Assembly: GCA_903923345.1 (NCBI GenBank)
Contig: CAIXXI010000138.1
Span: forward strand, 1 to 7,833
DNA from: an uncultured Burkholderiales bacterium
GTDB lineage: Bacteria > Pseudomonadota > Gammaproteobacteria > Burkholderiales > Burkholderiaceae_E
DNA: 7,833 bases
Reading direction: 5' to 3'
Shown here: positions 1 to 7,220 of the stretch, piece by piece
Position numbering within the stretch: the stretch's first letter is position 1
How the letters are laid out: the number at the start of each line of letters is the position of its first letter
The notes under the pieces: generated by a model
Seen by the model: the letters and a program-made list of their open reading frames with translations, nothing else
Databases searched by the model: none
What the model was told of the DNA's origin: nothing
Program-made: the position numbers and the translations under genes

Positions 1-996
1 GATCTGATGACCGGGCCGAGCGCGCGCATGGTGGAGCTGGCCGAGCGGCTGGTGGCACTGCTGCCGCATGCCGACTGGACGCTGTTCCAGAAGAACGGCA
101 CCGATGCGACCACCCTGTGCGTCACGATCGCGCGGGCTGCCACCGGGCGGCGCAAGGTGCTGGTGGCCCGCAATGCGTATCACGGCGCTGCGCCCTGGTG
201 CTCACCGTATCCGTCGGGCGTCACCGCCGAAGACCGGGCTCATCTGGTGTACTTCGACTACAACGATCTGCACAGCCTGCAGCAGGCGCTCGAGTCTGTA
301 CGTGGCGATGTGGCGGCTGTGATCGTGTCGGCCTTCAAGCATGATTTCGGTCGCGACCAGCAGTTGCCGAGCGCCGAGTTTGCGCAGGGTGTGCGCCAGT
401 TGTGTGATGCTCATCGTGCCGCGCTGGTGCTCGATGATGTGCGTGCCGGGTTTCGTCTGGACTTGCGTGGCAGTTGGGAGCGTCTGGGTGTGCGCCCCGA
501 TCTGTCGGCCTGGAGCAAGGCGATTGCCAACGGCTATCCGCTCGCCTTCGTATCCGGCAACGACGCCTACCGCGAGGCGGCCTCGCAGGTGTATGCCACC
601 GGCTCATTCTGGTGCGGCAGCGTTGCGATGGCGGCTGCGATGGCCACGCTGAATGTGCTCGAGCAAGACGACGCGGTCGCGCACATGCAGCGCATGGGTG
701 AGCGTTTGCGTGCGGGTCTGCAGGCACAGGCACAGCGCCATGGTGTGGGCATCCGCCAGAGCGGGCCCGCGCAAATGCCTCAGGTGCTCTTCGATGACGA
801 CCCATCATTTGAGCGCGGCATGCTCTTCACTCAGGTGGCGCTTGAGCACGGGGTGTACCTGCACCCGCGTCACAACATGTTCCTGTCGCTCGCACACACG
901 CCAGCCGACATCGATGAGGCCCTGCAAGCGACTGATCTTGCGCTGGGCGCAGTGGCGGCACGGTTCGGAGCCGACGCTGCAACGGCGGGCTCTTGA
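1..996 (+). CDS. Class III PLP-dependent aminotransferase, GSA-aminomutase-like (5' truncated)
   Basis: The reading frame is open from base 1, so the gene starts upstream. The ATG at 7 lies inside the fold, just before the cofactor phosphate-binding segment, and about 100 N-terminal residues of a usual ~430 are missing. Numbering from that Met: NGTDATT (30-36) matches the SGTEAT phosphate-binding loop of glutamate-1-semialdehyde aminomutases. NAYHG (56-60) matches their YHG motif. LDDVRAGFR (142-150) corresponds to DEVxTGFR, with Asp143 expected to pair with the pyridine nitrogen. WSKAIANG (169-176) places the Schiff-base lysine at Lys171. LAHTPADID (295-303) is the usual C-terminal substrate-domain motif. 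The segment after AAVIV (103-107), where relatives usually have EP, reads SAFKHDFGRD, which is atypical. The family moves amino groups using pyridoxal phosphate. The substrate cannot be assigned, and a biosynthetic or beta-amino-acid role is as possible as true GSA aminomutase activity. The link to icmF, 169 bases downstream, is unproven. Confidence 0.87.
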   Translation, partial: DLMTGPSARMVELAERLVALLPHADWTLFQKNGTDATTLCVTIARAATGRRKVLVARNAYHGAAPWCSPYPSGVTAEDRAHLVYFDYNDLHSLQQALESVRGDVAAVIVSAFKHDFGRDQQLPSAEFAQGVRQLCDAHRAALVLDDVRAGFRLDLRGSWERLGVRPDLSAWSKAIANGYPLAFVSGNDAYREAASQVYATGSFWCGSVAMAAAMATLNVLEQDDAVAHMQRMGERLRAGLQAQAQRHGVGIRQSGPAQMPQVLFDDDPSFERGMLFTQVALEHGVYLHPRHNMFLSLAHTPADIDEALQATDLALGAVAARFGADAATAGS

Positions 997-1041
997 ATTC
1001 GACGCCCAGCCCCAGAGGTCGTGAGACTTTCGCCACCTGCA

Positions 1042-1065
1042 GCCCTGGCAAGACACGCCCTGGCA
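1042..1065 (+). repeat. 9-bp direct repeat, period 15
   Basis: GCCCTGGCA occurs at 1042-1050 and again at 1057-1065 in the gap between the aminotransferase and icmF. The 15-base period does not match an integral number of helix turns. It could be a half-site pair for a regulator or chance in GC-rich DNA. No function is assigned. Confidence 0.4.
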
Positions 1066-1098
1066 GGCGCGCGATGCACGGGGTTTGCCACGCCTGCC
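1062..1098. other. 8-bp GC inverted repeat upstream of icmF
   Basis: GGCAGGCG (1062-1069) and CGCCTGCC (1091-1098) are perfect reverse complements separated by 21 bases. The structure lies 65-102 bases after the aminotransferase stop and 67-104 bases before the icmF start. No T-run follows, so it is not a classical intrinsic terminator. It could be a transcript hairpin that ends or protects the upstream mRNA, or a protein site. TGCCA (1086-1090) could pair with TGGCA (1061-1065) as an alternative. Confidence 0.4.
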
Positions 1099-1121
1099 CA
1101 CTTGACCGAAAATCGCAGACC

Positions 1122-1148
1122 GCCCCAACGCAAACGGGGCTGCACCCC
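1122..1148 (+). other. Overlapping alternative hairpins in icmF leader
   Basis: GCCCC (1122-1126) can pair with GGGGC (1136-1140) across a 9-base loop. The same GGGG (1136-1139) can instead pair with CCCC (1145-1148) across a 5-base loop. The two pairings exclude each other and end 17 bases before the icmF ATG, close to where a ribosome would bind. No strong Shine-Dalgarno sequence is visible before this ATG. The stems are short, so a switching role is only a possibility. Confidence 0.25.
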
Positions 1149-1165
1149 ACCCAACAGAGTCCACG

Positions 1166-4100
1166 ATGACCGATCTGTCCGACGCCAAAAAGCTTGCCGA
1201 ATACCGCATGACGCACAAGGTGCGCTTCGTGACCGCTGCGTCGCTGTTCGATGGCCATGATGCCTCGATCAACATCATGCGGCGCATTCTGCAGAGCATG
1301 GGCTGCGAGGTGATCCATCTGGGTCACAACCGGTCGGTCAAGGAAGTCGTGGATTGCGCCTTGCAGGAGGATGTGCAGGGCATTGCGGTGTCGTCCTATC
1401 AGGGCGGGCATGTCGAATACTTCAAGTACATGATCGACCTGCTGCGCGCCCAGGGCGGCGGGCACATCAAGGTCTTCGGCGGCGGCGGCGGTGTGATCGT
1501 ACCGGACGAGATCCGCGAACTCCACGACTACGGCGTCACGCGCATCTATTCGCCTGAAGACGGCCAGAAGCTGGGCCTGGCCGGGATGATCGGCGACATG
1601 ATCTCGCGCTGCGACATCGATCTCGCCGCCTATGCACCCACCTCGCTCGATGCCATCGTGGCACCGGCGCGGGGCACTGCTGACCCAGACGCACTGCCGG
1701 CGTCCCGACGCGCACTCGCACAACTGCTCACCGCGCTGGAAAACGGCGCTGCACCCGGTGGCCTGGATGCCGCGGCATCGGCTGAACTGCGTGCCGAACT
1801 GCATCGCCGGGCCGACACGGTACTCACCCCGACACTGGGCATCACCGGCACCGGGGGGGCAGGCAAGTCGAGTCTGACCGATGAGCTGGTGCGCCGCTTC
1901 CGGCTCGATCAGGACGACGCGCTGCGCATTGCGATCATTTCGGTCGACCCCACCCGCCGCAAGTCGGGCGGTGCGCTGCTGGGTGACCGCATCCGCATGA
2001 ATGCGATCGAGCATCAGAACATCTTCATGCGCTCGCTGGCCACCCGGGATGCCGGCAGCGAGATCAGTCAGGCCCTGCCGGATGTGATCGCGGCCTGCAA
2101 GCTCGCAGGCTTTGACCTGATCATCGTCGAGACCTCGGGTATCGGACAGGGTGATGCCGCGATCGTGCCGCTGGTGGATGCGACGCTGTATGTGATGACC
2201 CCCGAGTTTGGTGCTGCCAGCCAGCTCGAGAAGATCGACATGCTCGATTTCGCCGACTTCGTGGCGATCAACAAGTTCGACCGCAAGGGGGCCAGCGATG
2301 CCCTGCGCGATGTCAGCAAGCAGGTGCAGCGCAATCGCGAACTCTGGACCACGCCGCCCGACAAGATGCCGGTGTTCGGCACGCAGGCGTCCCGCTTCAA
2401 TGACGATGGTGTCACCGCGCTGTATCAGGGGATGCTGCCGAGACTCATCGAACTTGGCCTGAAGTTGCAACGTCCGCAAGGCGGTCGCCTGCCGGTGATT
2501 GCGCAACGCTTTTCAAGCAGCCAGTCGATCATCGTGCCGCCGGCTCGCAGCCGTTATCTTGCCGAGATCAGCGACACCGTGCGCGGCTACAAAAAGCGCG
2601 CGCGTGCGCAGGCCCGGCTGGCCCGCGAGATCCAGCAACTGCGGGAAACCGCCCGCATGCTGCAGCAAGCCGATGACACCCACTCGGGTGCGCGTGACAC
2701 CGTCCTGGCCCTGGCCGACCAGCGCGAGACTGGCTTTGACGCCGGTGCCCGCCAGATGCTGTCAGGCTGGCCGGCGCTGAAGCAGGCGTATGCCGGAGAT
2801 GAATTCGTGACCCGGGTGCGCGATCGGGAACTGCGCACACAGATCACCACCACCTCGCTGTCGGGCACCCGCATTCGCAAGGTGGCCTTGCCCGATTACG
2901 AAGACCACGGCGAGCTGCTCAAGTGGCTGCTGCTCGAGAACGTGCCGGGCTCGTTCCCGTACACGGCCGGTGTGTTCCCCTTCAAGCGCGAAGGCGAAGA
3001 CCCCACCCGCATGTTCGCTGGTGAAGGTGATCCGTTTCGCACCAACCGGCGCTTCAAGCTGCTCTCTGAAGGCATGCCGGCCAAGCGGCTGTCCACCGCC
3101 TTCGACAGTGTCACGCTCTACGGTCACGATCCGGCCGTGCGCCCCGACATCTACGGCAAGGTCGGCAATTCGGGCGTGAGCATCGCCACGCTCGACGACA
3201 TGAAAGTGCTGTATTCGGGATTCGACCTGTGTGATCCGGCCACCAGCGTGAGCATGACGATCAACGGCCCGGCGCCGTCGATTCTCGCGATGTTCATGAA
3301 CACCGCGATCGATCAGCAGACGGATTCGTTCCGATCGAAACAGGGTCGGGAGCCCACCGCAGAAGAAGCGGCGAAGATCCGCGCCTTCACGCTGGCCAAT
3401 GTGCGCGGCACGGTGCAGGCCGACATCCTCAAGGAAGACCAGGGCCAGAACACCTGCATCTTCTCGACCGAATTCAGCCTCAAGGTGATGGGCGACATCG
3501 CCCAGTACTTCGTGCAGCACCAGGTGCGCAATTTCTATTCGGTGTCGATCAGCGGCTATCACATCGCAGAAGCCGGCGCGAACCCGATCAGTCAGCTGGC
3601 CTTCACCCTGTCCAATGGATTCACCTTCGTTGAGGCGTATCTCGCGCGCGGCATGCACATCGACGATTTCGCGCCGAACCTCAGCTTTTTCTTCAGCAAC
3701 GGCATGGACCCGGAATACACCGTGCTCGGCCGCGTGGCGCGTCGGATCTGGGCGGTGGCGATGCGCGACAAGTACGGCGCAAACGAGCGCAGCCAGAAGC
3801 TCAAGTATCACTGCCAGACCAGCGGTCGCAGCCTGCATGCGCAGGAGATCCAGTTCAACGACATCCGCACCACCCTGCAGGCGCTGATCGCCACTTACGA
3901 CAACGCCAACAGCCTGCATACCAATGCCTTCGATGAGGCGATCACCACGCCCACCGAAGACAGCGTGCGGCGCGCCATGGCCATCCAGCTGATCATCAAT
4001 CGCGAGTGGGGCCTGGCGAAGAACGAGAATCCGAATCAGGGCAGCTTCATCATCGACGAGCTGACCGAGCTGGTCGAAGAAGCGGTGCTCGGCGAGTTTG

Positions 4101-4504
4101 AGCGCATTGCCGAGCGCGGCGGTGTACTGGGTGCCATGGAAACCGGCTATCAGCGCGGCAAGATCCAGGACGAGTCGATGCACTACGAGCATCTGAAGCA
4201 CACCGGCGAGTACCCGATCATTGGTGTGAACACCTTCAGAAACCCGCATGGCGACCCGATCCCCGAGAAGCTGGAGCTGGCGCGCTCAACTGAAGAAGAA
4301 AAGCAGTCTCAGCTCGCGCGACTTGCCCGGTTCCAGTCGACCCACGAGGGGCAGGCCGGCGAGATGATCGCTCGCCTGCGTCAGGCGGTGATCGACGAAG
4401 CCAACGTCTTCGAGGTGCTGATGGAAGCCGTGCGGGTCTGCTCGCTCGGGCAGATCACTCAGGCGCTGTTCGAGGTCGGCGGCCAGTACCGGCGCAACAT
4501 GTGA
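1166..4504 (+). CDS. icmF: Fused isobutyryl-CoA mutase IcmF (B12 domain, G-protein chaperone, mutase barrel)
   Basis: This enzyme interconverts isobutyryl-CoA and n-butyryl-CoA by an adenosylcobalamin radical mechanism; members of the family can also act on pivalyl-CoA/isovaleryl-CoA. It is predicted to be cytosolic. Domains in order: residues 15-155 form the B12-binding domain, with DGHDAS (29-34) giving His31 as the lower cobalt ligand. Residues ~220-435 are a MeaB/ArgK-type GTPase, with Walker A GTGGAGKS (228-235, Lys234), VETSG (321-325) and NKFD (369-372). Residues ~436-545 are a linker, charged and probably helical at 475-502. Residues ~546-1112 are the mutase barrel. In the barrel, Phe604 and Gln761 fall where methylmalonyl-CoA mutase has Tyr89 and Arg207, matching the isobutyryl-CoA mutase pattern; His799 in SISGYH matches the conserved active-site His244. 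Length is close to known IcmF proteins (~1090-1100). The start was chosen because MTDLS followed by the KVRFVTAASLFDGH region fits family N-termini, although no good ribosome site precedes it. It converges on the ligase gene. Confidence 0.96.
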   Translation: MTDLSDAKKLAEYRMTHKVRFVTAASLFDGHDASINIMRRILQSMGCEVIHLGHNRSVKEVVDCALQEDVQGIAVSSYQGGHVEYFKYMIDLLRAQGGGHIKVFGGGGGVIVPDEIRELHDYGVTRIYSPEDGQKLGLAGMIGDMISRCDIDLAAYAPTSLDAIVAPARGTADPDALPASRRALAQLLTALENGAAPGGLDAAASAELRAELHRRADTVLTPTLGITGTGGAGKSSLTDELVRRFRLDQDDALRIAIISVDPTRRKSGGALLGDRIRMNAIEHQNIFMRSLATRDAGSEISQALPDVIAACKLAGFDLIIVETSGIGQGDAAIVPLVDATLYVMTPEFGAASQLEKIDMLDFADFVAINKFDRKGASDALRDVSKQVQRNRELWTTPPDKMPVFGTQASRFNDDGVTALYQGMLPRLIELGLKLQRPQGGRLPVIAQRFSSSQSIIVPPARSRYLAEISDTVRGYKKRARAQARLAREIQQLRETARMLQQADDTHSGARDTVLALADQRETGFDAGARQMLSGWPALKQAYAGDEFVTRVRDRELRTQITTTSLSGTRIRKVALPDYEDHGELLKWLLLENVPGSFPYTAGVFPFKREGEDPTRMFAGEGDPFRTNRRFKLLSEGMPAKRLSTAFDSVTLYGHDPAVRPDIYGKVGNSGVSIATLDDMKVLYSGFDLCDPATSVSMTINGPAPSILAMFMNTAIDQQTDSFRSKQGREPTAEEAAKIRAFTLANVRGTVQADILKEDQGQNTCIFSTEFSLKVMGDIAQYFVQHQVRNFYSVSISGYHIAEAGANPISQLAFTLSNGFTFVEAYLARGMHIDDFAPNLSFFFSNGMDPEYTVLGRVARRIWAVAMRDKYGANERSQKLKYHCQTSGRSLHAQEIQFNDIRTTLQALIATYDNANSLHTNAFDEAITTPTEDSVRRAMAIQLIINREWGLAKNENPNQGSFIIDELTELVEEAVLGEFERIAERGGVLGAMETGYQRGKIQDESMHYEHLKHTGEYPIIGVNTFRNPHGDPIPEKLELARSTEEEKQSQLARLARFQSTHEGQAGEMIARLRQAVIDEANVFEVLMEAVRVCSLGQITQALFEVGGQYRRNM

Positions 4505-4507
4505 TGC

Positions 4508-4522
4508 GCGCGCGGAGCGCGC
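4508..4522. terminator. Candidate bidirectional hairpin between convergent genes
   Basis: GCGCGC (4508-4513), loop GGA, GCGCGC (4517-4522) forms a 6-bp all-GC stem. It fills most of the 18-base gap between the icmF stop and the stop of the convergent ligase. It is symmetric, so it could act on both transcripts. There is no T-run on either side, so intrinsic termination is weakly supported. Confidence 0.3.
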
Positions 4523-6109
4523 TCAGCTGATCGCCGGCGCGTTCTTGTCCACGAAGCGAAGCCGCAGCTCGCGCTTGAGCACCTTGCCGGTGGCATTGCG
4601 CGGCAGCGCGTCGATGACCGCGACATCGGCCGGCACCTTGAAGCGCGCAAGCCGTTCGCTGCAGTAGGCCACGACCGCCTCTTTTTCCACCGTCTGACCG
4701 GGTTTGAGCACCAGCACCGCGAGGCCGACCTCGCCCCATCGCTCGCTGGGCACGCCAATCACTGCGGCCTCGGCGACCTGCGGCAACTGGTAGAGCACGT
4801 TCTCGACCTCGGCCGGATAGACGTTCTCGCCGCCCGAGATGTACATGTCCTTCCAGCGGTCGACGATGTAGATGAAGCCTTCCTCGTCGGCGCGGGCTGC
4901 ATCGCCGGTCTTCAGCCACCGGCCCACGAAACTTGAGGCAGTGGCGTCCGGGCGGTTCCAGTAGCCCGGCGTGATGTTGGGGCCGGCGACCCAGAGCTCG
5001 CCGATTTCGTTGGGGCCGCAGTCTGCACCAGTGTCGTTCACGATGCGGACCTCGGTGTGCATCAGCGCCTTGCCGGTTGAGCCGAGCTTGCGGATCGCAT
5101 CAGCCGGATCCAGGAAGATGCAGGCCGGGCTGGTCTCGGTCATGCCAAAGCCCTGCATCAGTCGAATGCCGCGGTCGGCCCAGGCCTGCAGGATTGTCAG
5201 CGCACAGGGCGCACCGCCCACGCCGGCGCTGCGCAGGCGCGACAGATCCGTGGTGGCGAAGTCAGGGTGCTGGATCATGAACTGATAAGGCGCCGGCACA
5301 GCAAAGTAATGCGTGATGCCTTGCGCCGGATCGCCGATCACTTCGAGGGCGAGGCCGGGGTCGAAATTGCGCATGATGACCACCGTGCCACCGGCATGCA
5401 GGACCGGGTTGGAATAGCAGTTCATGCCGCCGGTGTGAAACAGTGGCAGCACCGACAGGTGCACAGTGTCCTGACCGATGCCCGCCGGAATCCCGAGGTT
5501 GATGCAATTCCAGAAGTTCATGCCGTGGGTGATCATCGCGCCCTTCGGATGCCCGGTCGTGCCCGAGGTGTACATGATCGTGCTGACATCATCGTGGGTC
5601 AGCGCCGCACGCTGCGCAGGCTGGCCGTCAAACCGCGAGAGGGTGGCTTCGTAGGGGTTGCCGTCGGGTTGCACAGCGGCCGCCGATTCGATGCACAGCA
5701 GATTCGGGATCTTGCACAGGCGCTGCAAGGCCTGCGCGGTCTCGGCAAAGGCGATGTCGTGAATCAGCAGTCCGGGGCTGCTGTCGTTCAGGATGTACTC
5801 CAGCTCCGACACCGTCAGCCGCCAGTTCAGCAGCACTGCGATCGAGCCGGTGCGCGCGCAGGCGAACTGCAGGTCGAAGAACTCGACGCCGTTGTGAGCC
5901 AGGATGGCGACCCGATCGCCCCTGCGGATGCCCAGCGAGGCGCAATAAGCCGCGAGTGCATCTGCACGCCGATCGAGGTCGACATAGGAAAAGCGCCGCT
6001 GCGATGGGATCTCGCGGATCGCTTCCTTGTTCGGGCGATGGGCCCGGTGTTGCTCGAGCCAATCGTAGGCGGTCACCGGGCCACGGCCGGGCGGGCGGGA
6101 GCTGCGCAT
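4523..6109 (-). CDS. AMP-forming acyl-CoA synthetase (fatty/carboxylic acid-CoA ligase, ANL superfamily)
   Basis: It activates a carboxylic acid with ATP to an acyl-adenylate and then transfers it to CoA. Numbered from the start chosen here (528 residues): the ATP phosphate loop YTSGTTGHPKG is at 180-190, GFGMTET at 320-326, TGD at 401-403, and the hinge/A8 region from DRWKDMYISGGENVYP to AEVE at 417-436. The C-terminal catalytic lysine of PRNATGK is Lys509. All core motifs are intact. The start is the ATG at 6109 because AGGAGGT sits 7 bases upstream. In-frame alternatives are ATG 6181 and GTG 6190, which add a 24-27 residue Pro/Thr/Asp-rich leader, have no clear ribosome site and lie outside the usual ligase fold. 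It follows the hydratase on the same strand (gap 111 bases) and probably shares its transcript. Substrate is not readable from sequence: a medium-chain, branched or dicarboxylic acid is plausible given icmF and the PimC-like dehydrogenase nearby. Confidence 0.94.
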   Translation of the reverse strand: MRSSRPPGRGPVTAYDWLEQHRAHRPNKEAIREIPSQRRFSYVDLDRRADALAAYCASLGIRRGDRVAILAHNGVEFFDLQFACARTGSIAVLLNWRLTVSELEYILNDSSPGLLIHDIAFAETAQALQRLCKIPNLLCIESAAAVQPDGNPYEATLSRFDGQPAQRAALTHDDVSTIMYTSGTTGHPKGAMITHGMNFWNCINLGIPAGIGQDTVHLSVLPLFHTGGMNCYSNPVLHAGGTVVIMRNFDPGLALEVIGDPAQGITHYFAVPAPYQFMIQHPDFATTDLSRLRSAGVGGAPCALTILQAWADRGIRLMQGFGMTETSPACIFLDPADAIRKLGSTGKALMHTEVRIVNDTGADCGPNEIGELWVAGPNITPGYWNRPDATASSFVGRWLKTGDAARADEEGFIYIVDRWKDMYISGGENVYPAEVENVLYQLPQVAEAAVIGVPSERWGEVGLAVLVLKPGQTVEKEAVVAYCSERLARFKVPADVAVIDALPRNATGKVLKRELRLRFVDKNAPAIS

Positions 6110-6116
6110 GGCGGCC

Positions 6117-6123
6117 ACCTCCT
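6117..6123 (-). promoter_or_regulatory. Strong ribosome binding site deciding the ligase start
   Basis: On the minus strand the sequence reads AGGAGGT, then 7 bases (GGCCGCC), then the ATG at 6109. This is a seven-base match to the anti-Shine-Dalgarno sequence at good spacing. It argues for the internal ATG over the upstream GTG/ATG at 6190/6181. Confidence 0.7.
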
Positions 6124-6220
6124 GCGCATCGGGCGTGAAAGAGGACTCGGTGAGAGGGTCGGGGCGAGTGGGGCGGGTCATGTCGGGCACGTCTTTGTGT
6201 GGCGCTTGGAGGGTGAGGCG

Positions 6221-7057
6221 TCAGGCCGGCCGGTGCAGCTCGCCCGCCAGTTCGCCCAGACGCCCCTCGCCCTGGGGCGTTTGGCCACCCTGAGCCAGGA
6301 AGCGTTGCATTGCATCCTGTGTGCCAGGCCCGCCGAGCGTGCATTGAAACAGCGCACTCTCGGCCATCAGGTCGGTTCGCACTTCGCGGTCGGAGCTGAG
6401 CACCGACGCCTTGGCATTGGCCACGGCATGGGGCGGGAACGAGGCGATCCGTGCTGCCAGCCGGTTCACATGCGGCCACAGTGCGTCGGCCGACAGGGTC
6501 CGATTCACCCAGCCCCAGGATTCGGCGAGCTCGGCATCGACGTCATCGCAGCCCAGAATGGCTTCGAGTGCACGCGATCGTCCGATCAGTCTGGGCAGCC
6601 GCACGGTGCCTGAGCCGCCGGGCAGAATGCCCAGCGCCACCTCGGGCTGATTGAAGACCGCTTTTCCACGCAGCGCGAATCGCATGTCAAAACTGAGGGC
6701 CAGCTCACTGCCACCGCCACCCACCCGGCCTTCGATCACTGCGATGGTGGCCTTGGGCATGGTGCGGAAGGTCTCGCACATCGCATGAAAGGGCTTGAGC
6801 TCGGTGGCCGATACACCGCGATACAAGGGGTACTGCAGGATCTGGGCGACGTCGAAGTGGGCAATGAAGAAGTCGGGGTTGGCCGAGTGCAGGATCACGA
6901 CCCGCACATCGTGGTCCTGCGCCAGCAGCGTCGGCAGTTGCATCATCTCGAGGAACATCGGCCGGTCGAAGAGGTTGATCTCGCCGTTGTCGATCGTCAC
7001 CCGGGCGATGCCGTCGGCAACGGCCACGCGAATGCATTTGAAGTGGCTGTAGTCCAT
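6221..7057 (-). CDS. Enoyl-CoA hydratase/isomerase (crotonase family)
   Basis: This 278-residue crotonase-fold protein is expected to add water across a 2-enoyl-CoA double bond in beta-oxidation. The first oxyanion-hole segment is FIAHFD (64-69), compared with the usual FxAGAD. The second is GRVGGGGSELAL (110-121). Glu118 and Glu139 (in NQPEV, 136-140) correspond to the two catalytic glutamates Glu144 and Glu164 of rat mitochondrial hydratase, so hydratase chemistry looks possible. GILPGGSGTVRLPRLIG (143-159) is the family's following loop and helix. His67 replaces the common glycine of the first oxyanion segment, a mild oddity that may reflect a special substrate. The length is slightly above the usual ~260. 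The start at 7057 is supported by AGGAGA five bases upstream. It is first in a minus-strand pair with the ligase and is divergent from the dehydrogenase. Other crotonase activities (isomerase, hydrolase) cannot be excluded. Confidence 0.93.
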   Translation of the reverse strand: MDYSHFKCIRVAVADGIARVTIDNGEINLFDRPMFLEMMQLPTLLAQDHDVRVVILHSANPDFFIAHFDVAQILQYPLYRGVSATELKPFHAMCETFRTMPKATIAVIEGRVGGGGSELALSFDMRFALRGKAVFNQPEVALGILPGGSGTVRLPRLIGRSRALEAILGCDDVDAELAESWGWVNRTLSADALWPHVNRLAARIASFPPHAVANAKASVLSSDREVRTDLMAESALFQCTLGGPGTQDAMQRFLAQGGQTPQGEGRLGELAGELHRPA

Positions 7058-7062
7058 GAAGG

Positions 7063-7068
7063 TCTCCT
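7063..7068 (-). promoter_or_regulatory. Ribosome binding site of the enoyl-CoA hydratase
   Basis: The minus strand reads AGGAGA, then CCTTC, then ATG at 7057: a good Shine-Dalgarno sequence at 5-base spacing that fixes the start. Confidence 0.7.
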
Positions 7069-7079
7069 GTGTCGGGGGT

Positions 7080-7111
7080 CTTGCTGTGCAAGTCAGATGA
7101 GTATCACAGCA
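7080..7111. promoter_or_regulatory. Nested inverted repeats, candidate operator in the divergent region
   Basis: CTTGC-TGT-GCAAG (7080-7092) is a 5-bp inverted repeat with a 3-base centre. TGCTGTG (7082-7088) is also perfectly inverted as CACAGCA (7105-7111) across 16 bases. The two share the left arm and surround a possible -10 element for the hydratase/ligase transcript. This arrangement would suit repression, for instance by a TetR- or GntR-type acyl-CoA-responsive regulator, but no regulator gene is in the window and no known operator consensus was matched. Confidence 0.35.
7100..7108 (-). promoter_or_regulatory. Candidate extended -10 for the hydratase-ligase transcript
   Basis: The minus strand reads TGTGATACT, fitting TGn followed by a -10-like hexamer GATACT (7105-7100). 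The RNA would start near 7092, giving a leader of about 35 bases to the hydratase ATG. No good -35 hexamer is seen at 17 bases, which an extended -10 can tolerate. Support is weak. Confidence 0.25.
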
Positions 7112-7220
7112 CGCAATCCTTCACACCGGGGGCTTTTCGGTGACGTTCCGCTTTGCGGTTCGCCGGCCAGCGCGCACTTGCACCGATTCGTCGTGCTGAC
7201 GGACACTCGGCTGATGGCCC

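Noticed and set aside
1102..1130. icmF promoter built on TTGACC at 1102-1107
   Set aside because: The -35-like hexamer is good, but the matching -10 position (about 1125-1130) reads CCAACG. No usable -10 was found at 16-18 bases.
997..1165. Cobalamin riboswitch before icmF
   Set aside because: The 169-base gap is short for one. No convincing B12 box with its usual flanking core was seen; the GCCAC at 1087-1091 lacks the surrounding conserved elements.
827..2506. 559-codon open frame on the minus strand, antisense to the aminotransferase end and icmF
   Set aside because: It opposes the recognisable B12 and GTPase domains of icmF and its translation has no recognisable domain. Long antisense frames are expected where third codon positions are G/C.
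2762..4249. 495-codon open frame on the minus strand, antisense to the icmF barrel
   Set aside because: It is a shadow of the conserved mutase domain. The His/Arg/Val-rich translation fits no family seen, and no ribosome site or operon context was found.
5267..6613. 448-codon open frame on the plus strand across the ligase and hydratase
   Set aside because: It spans two well-supported opposite-strand genes and their junction, with a low-complexity translation, so it is treated as a composition artefact.
7148..7158. CCGC-TTT-GCGG inverted repeat in the divergent region
   Set aside because: It has only four base pairs with no extension on either side, which is expected often in GC-rich sequence. 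It is far from both start codons.
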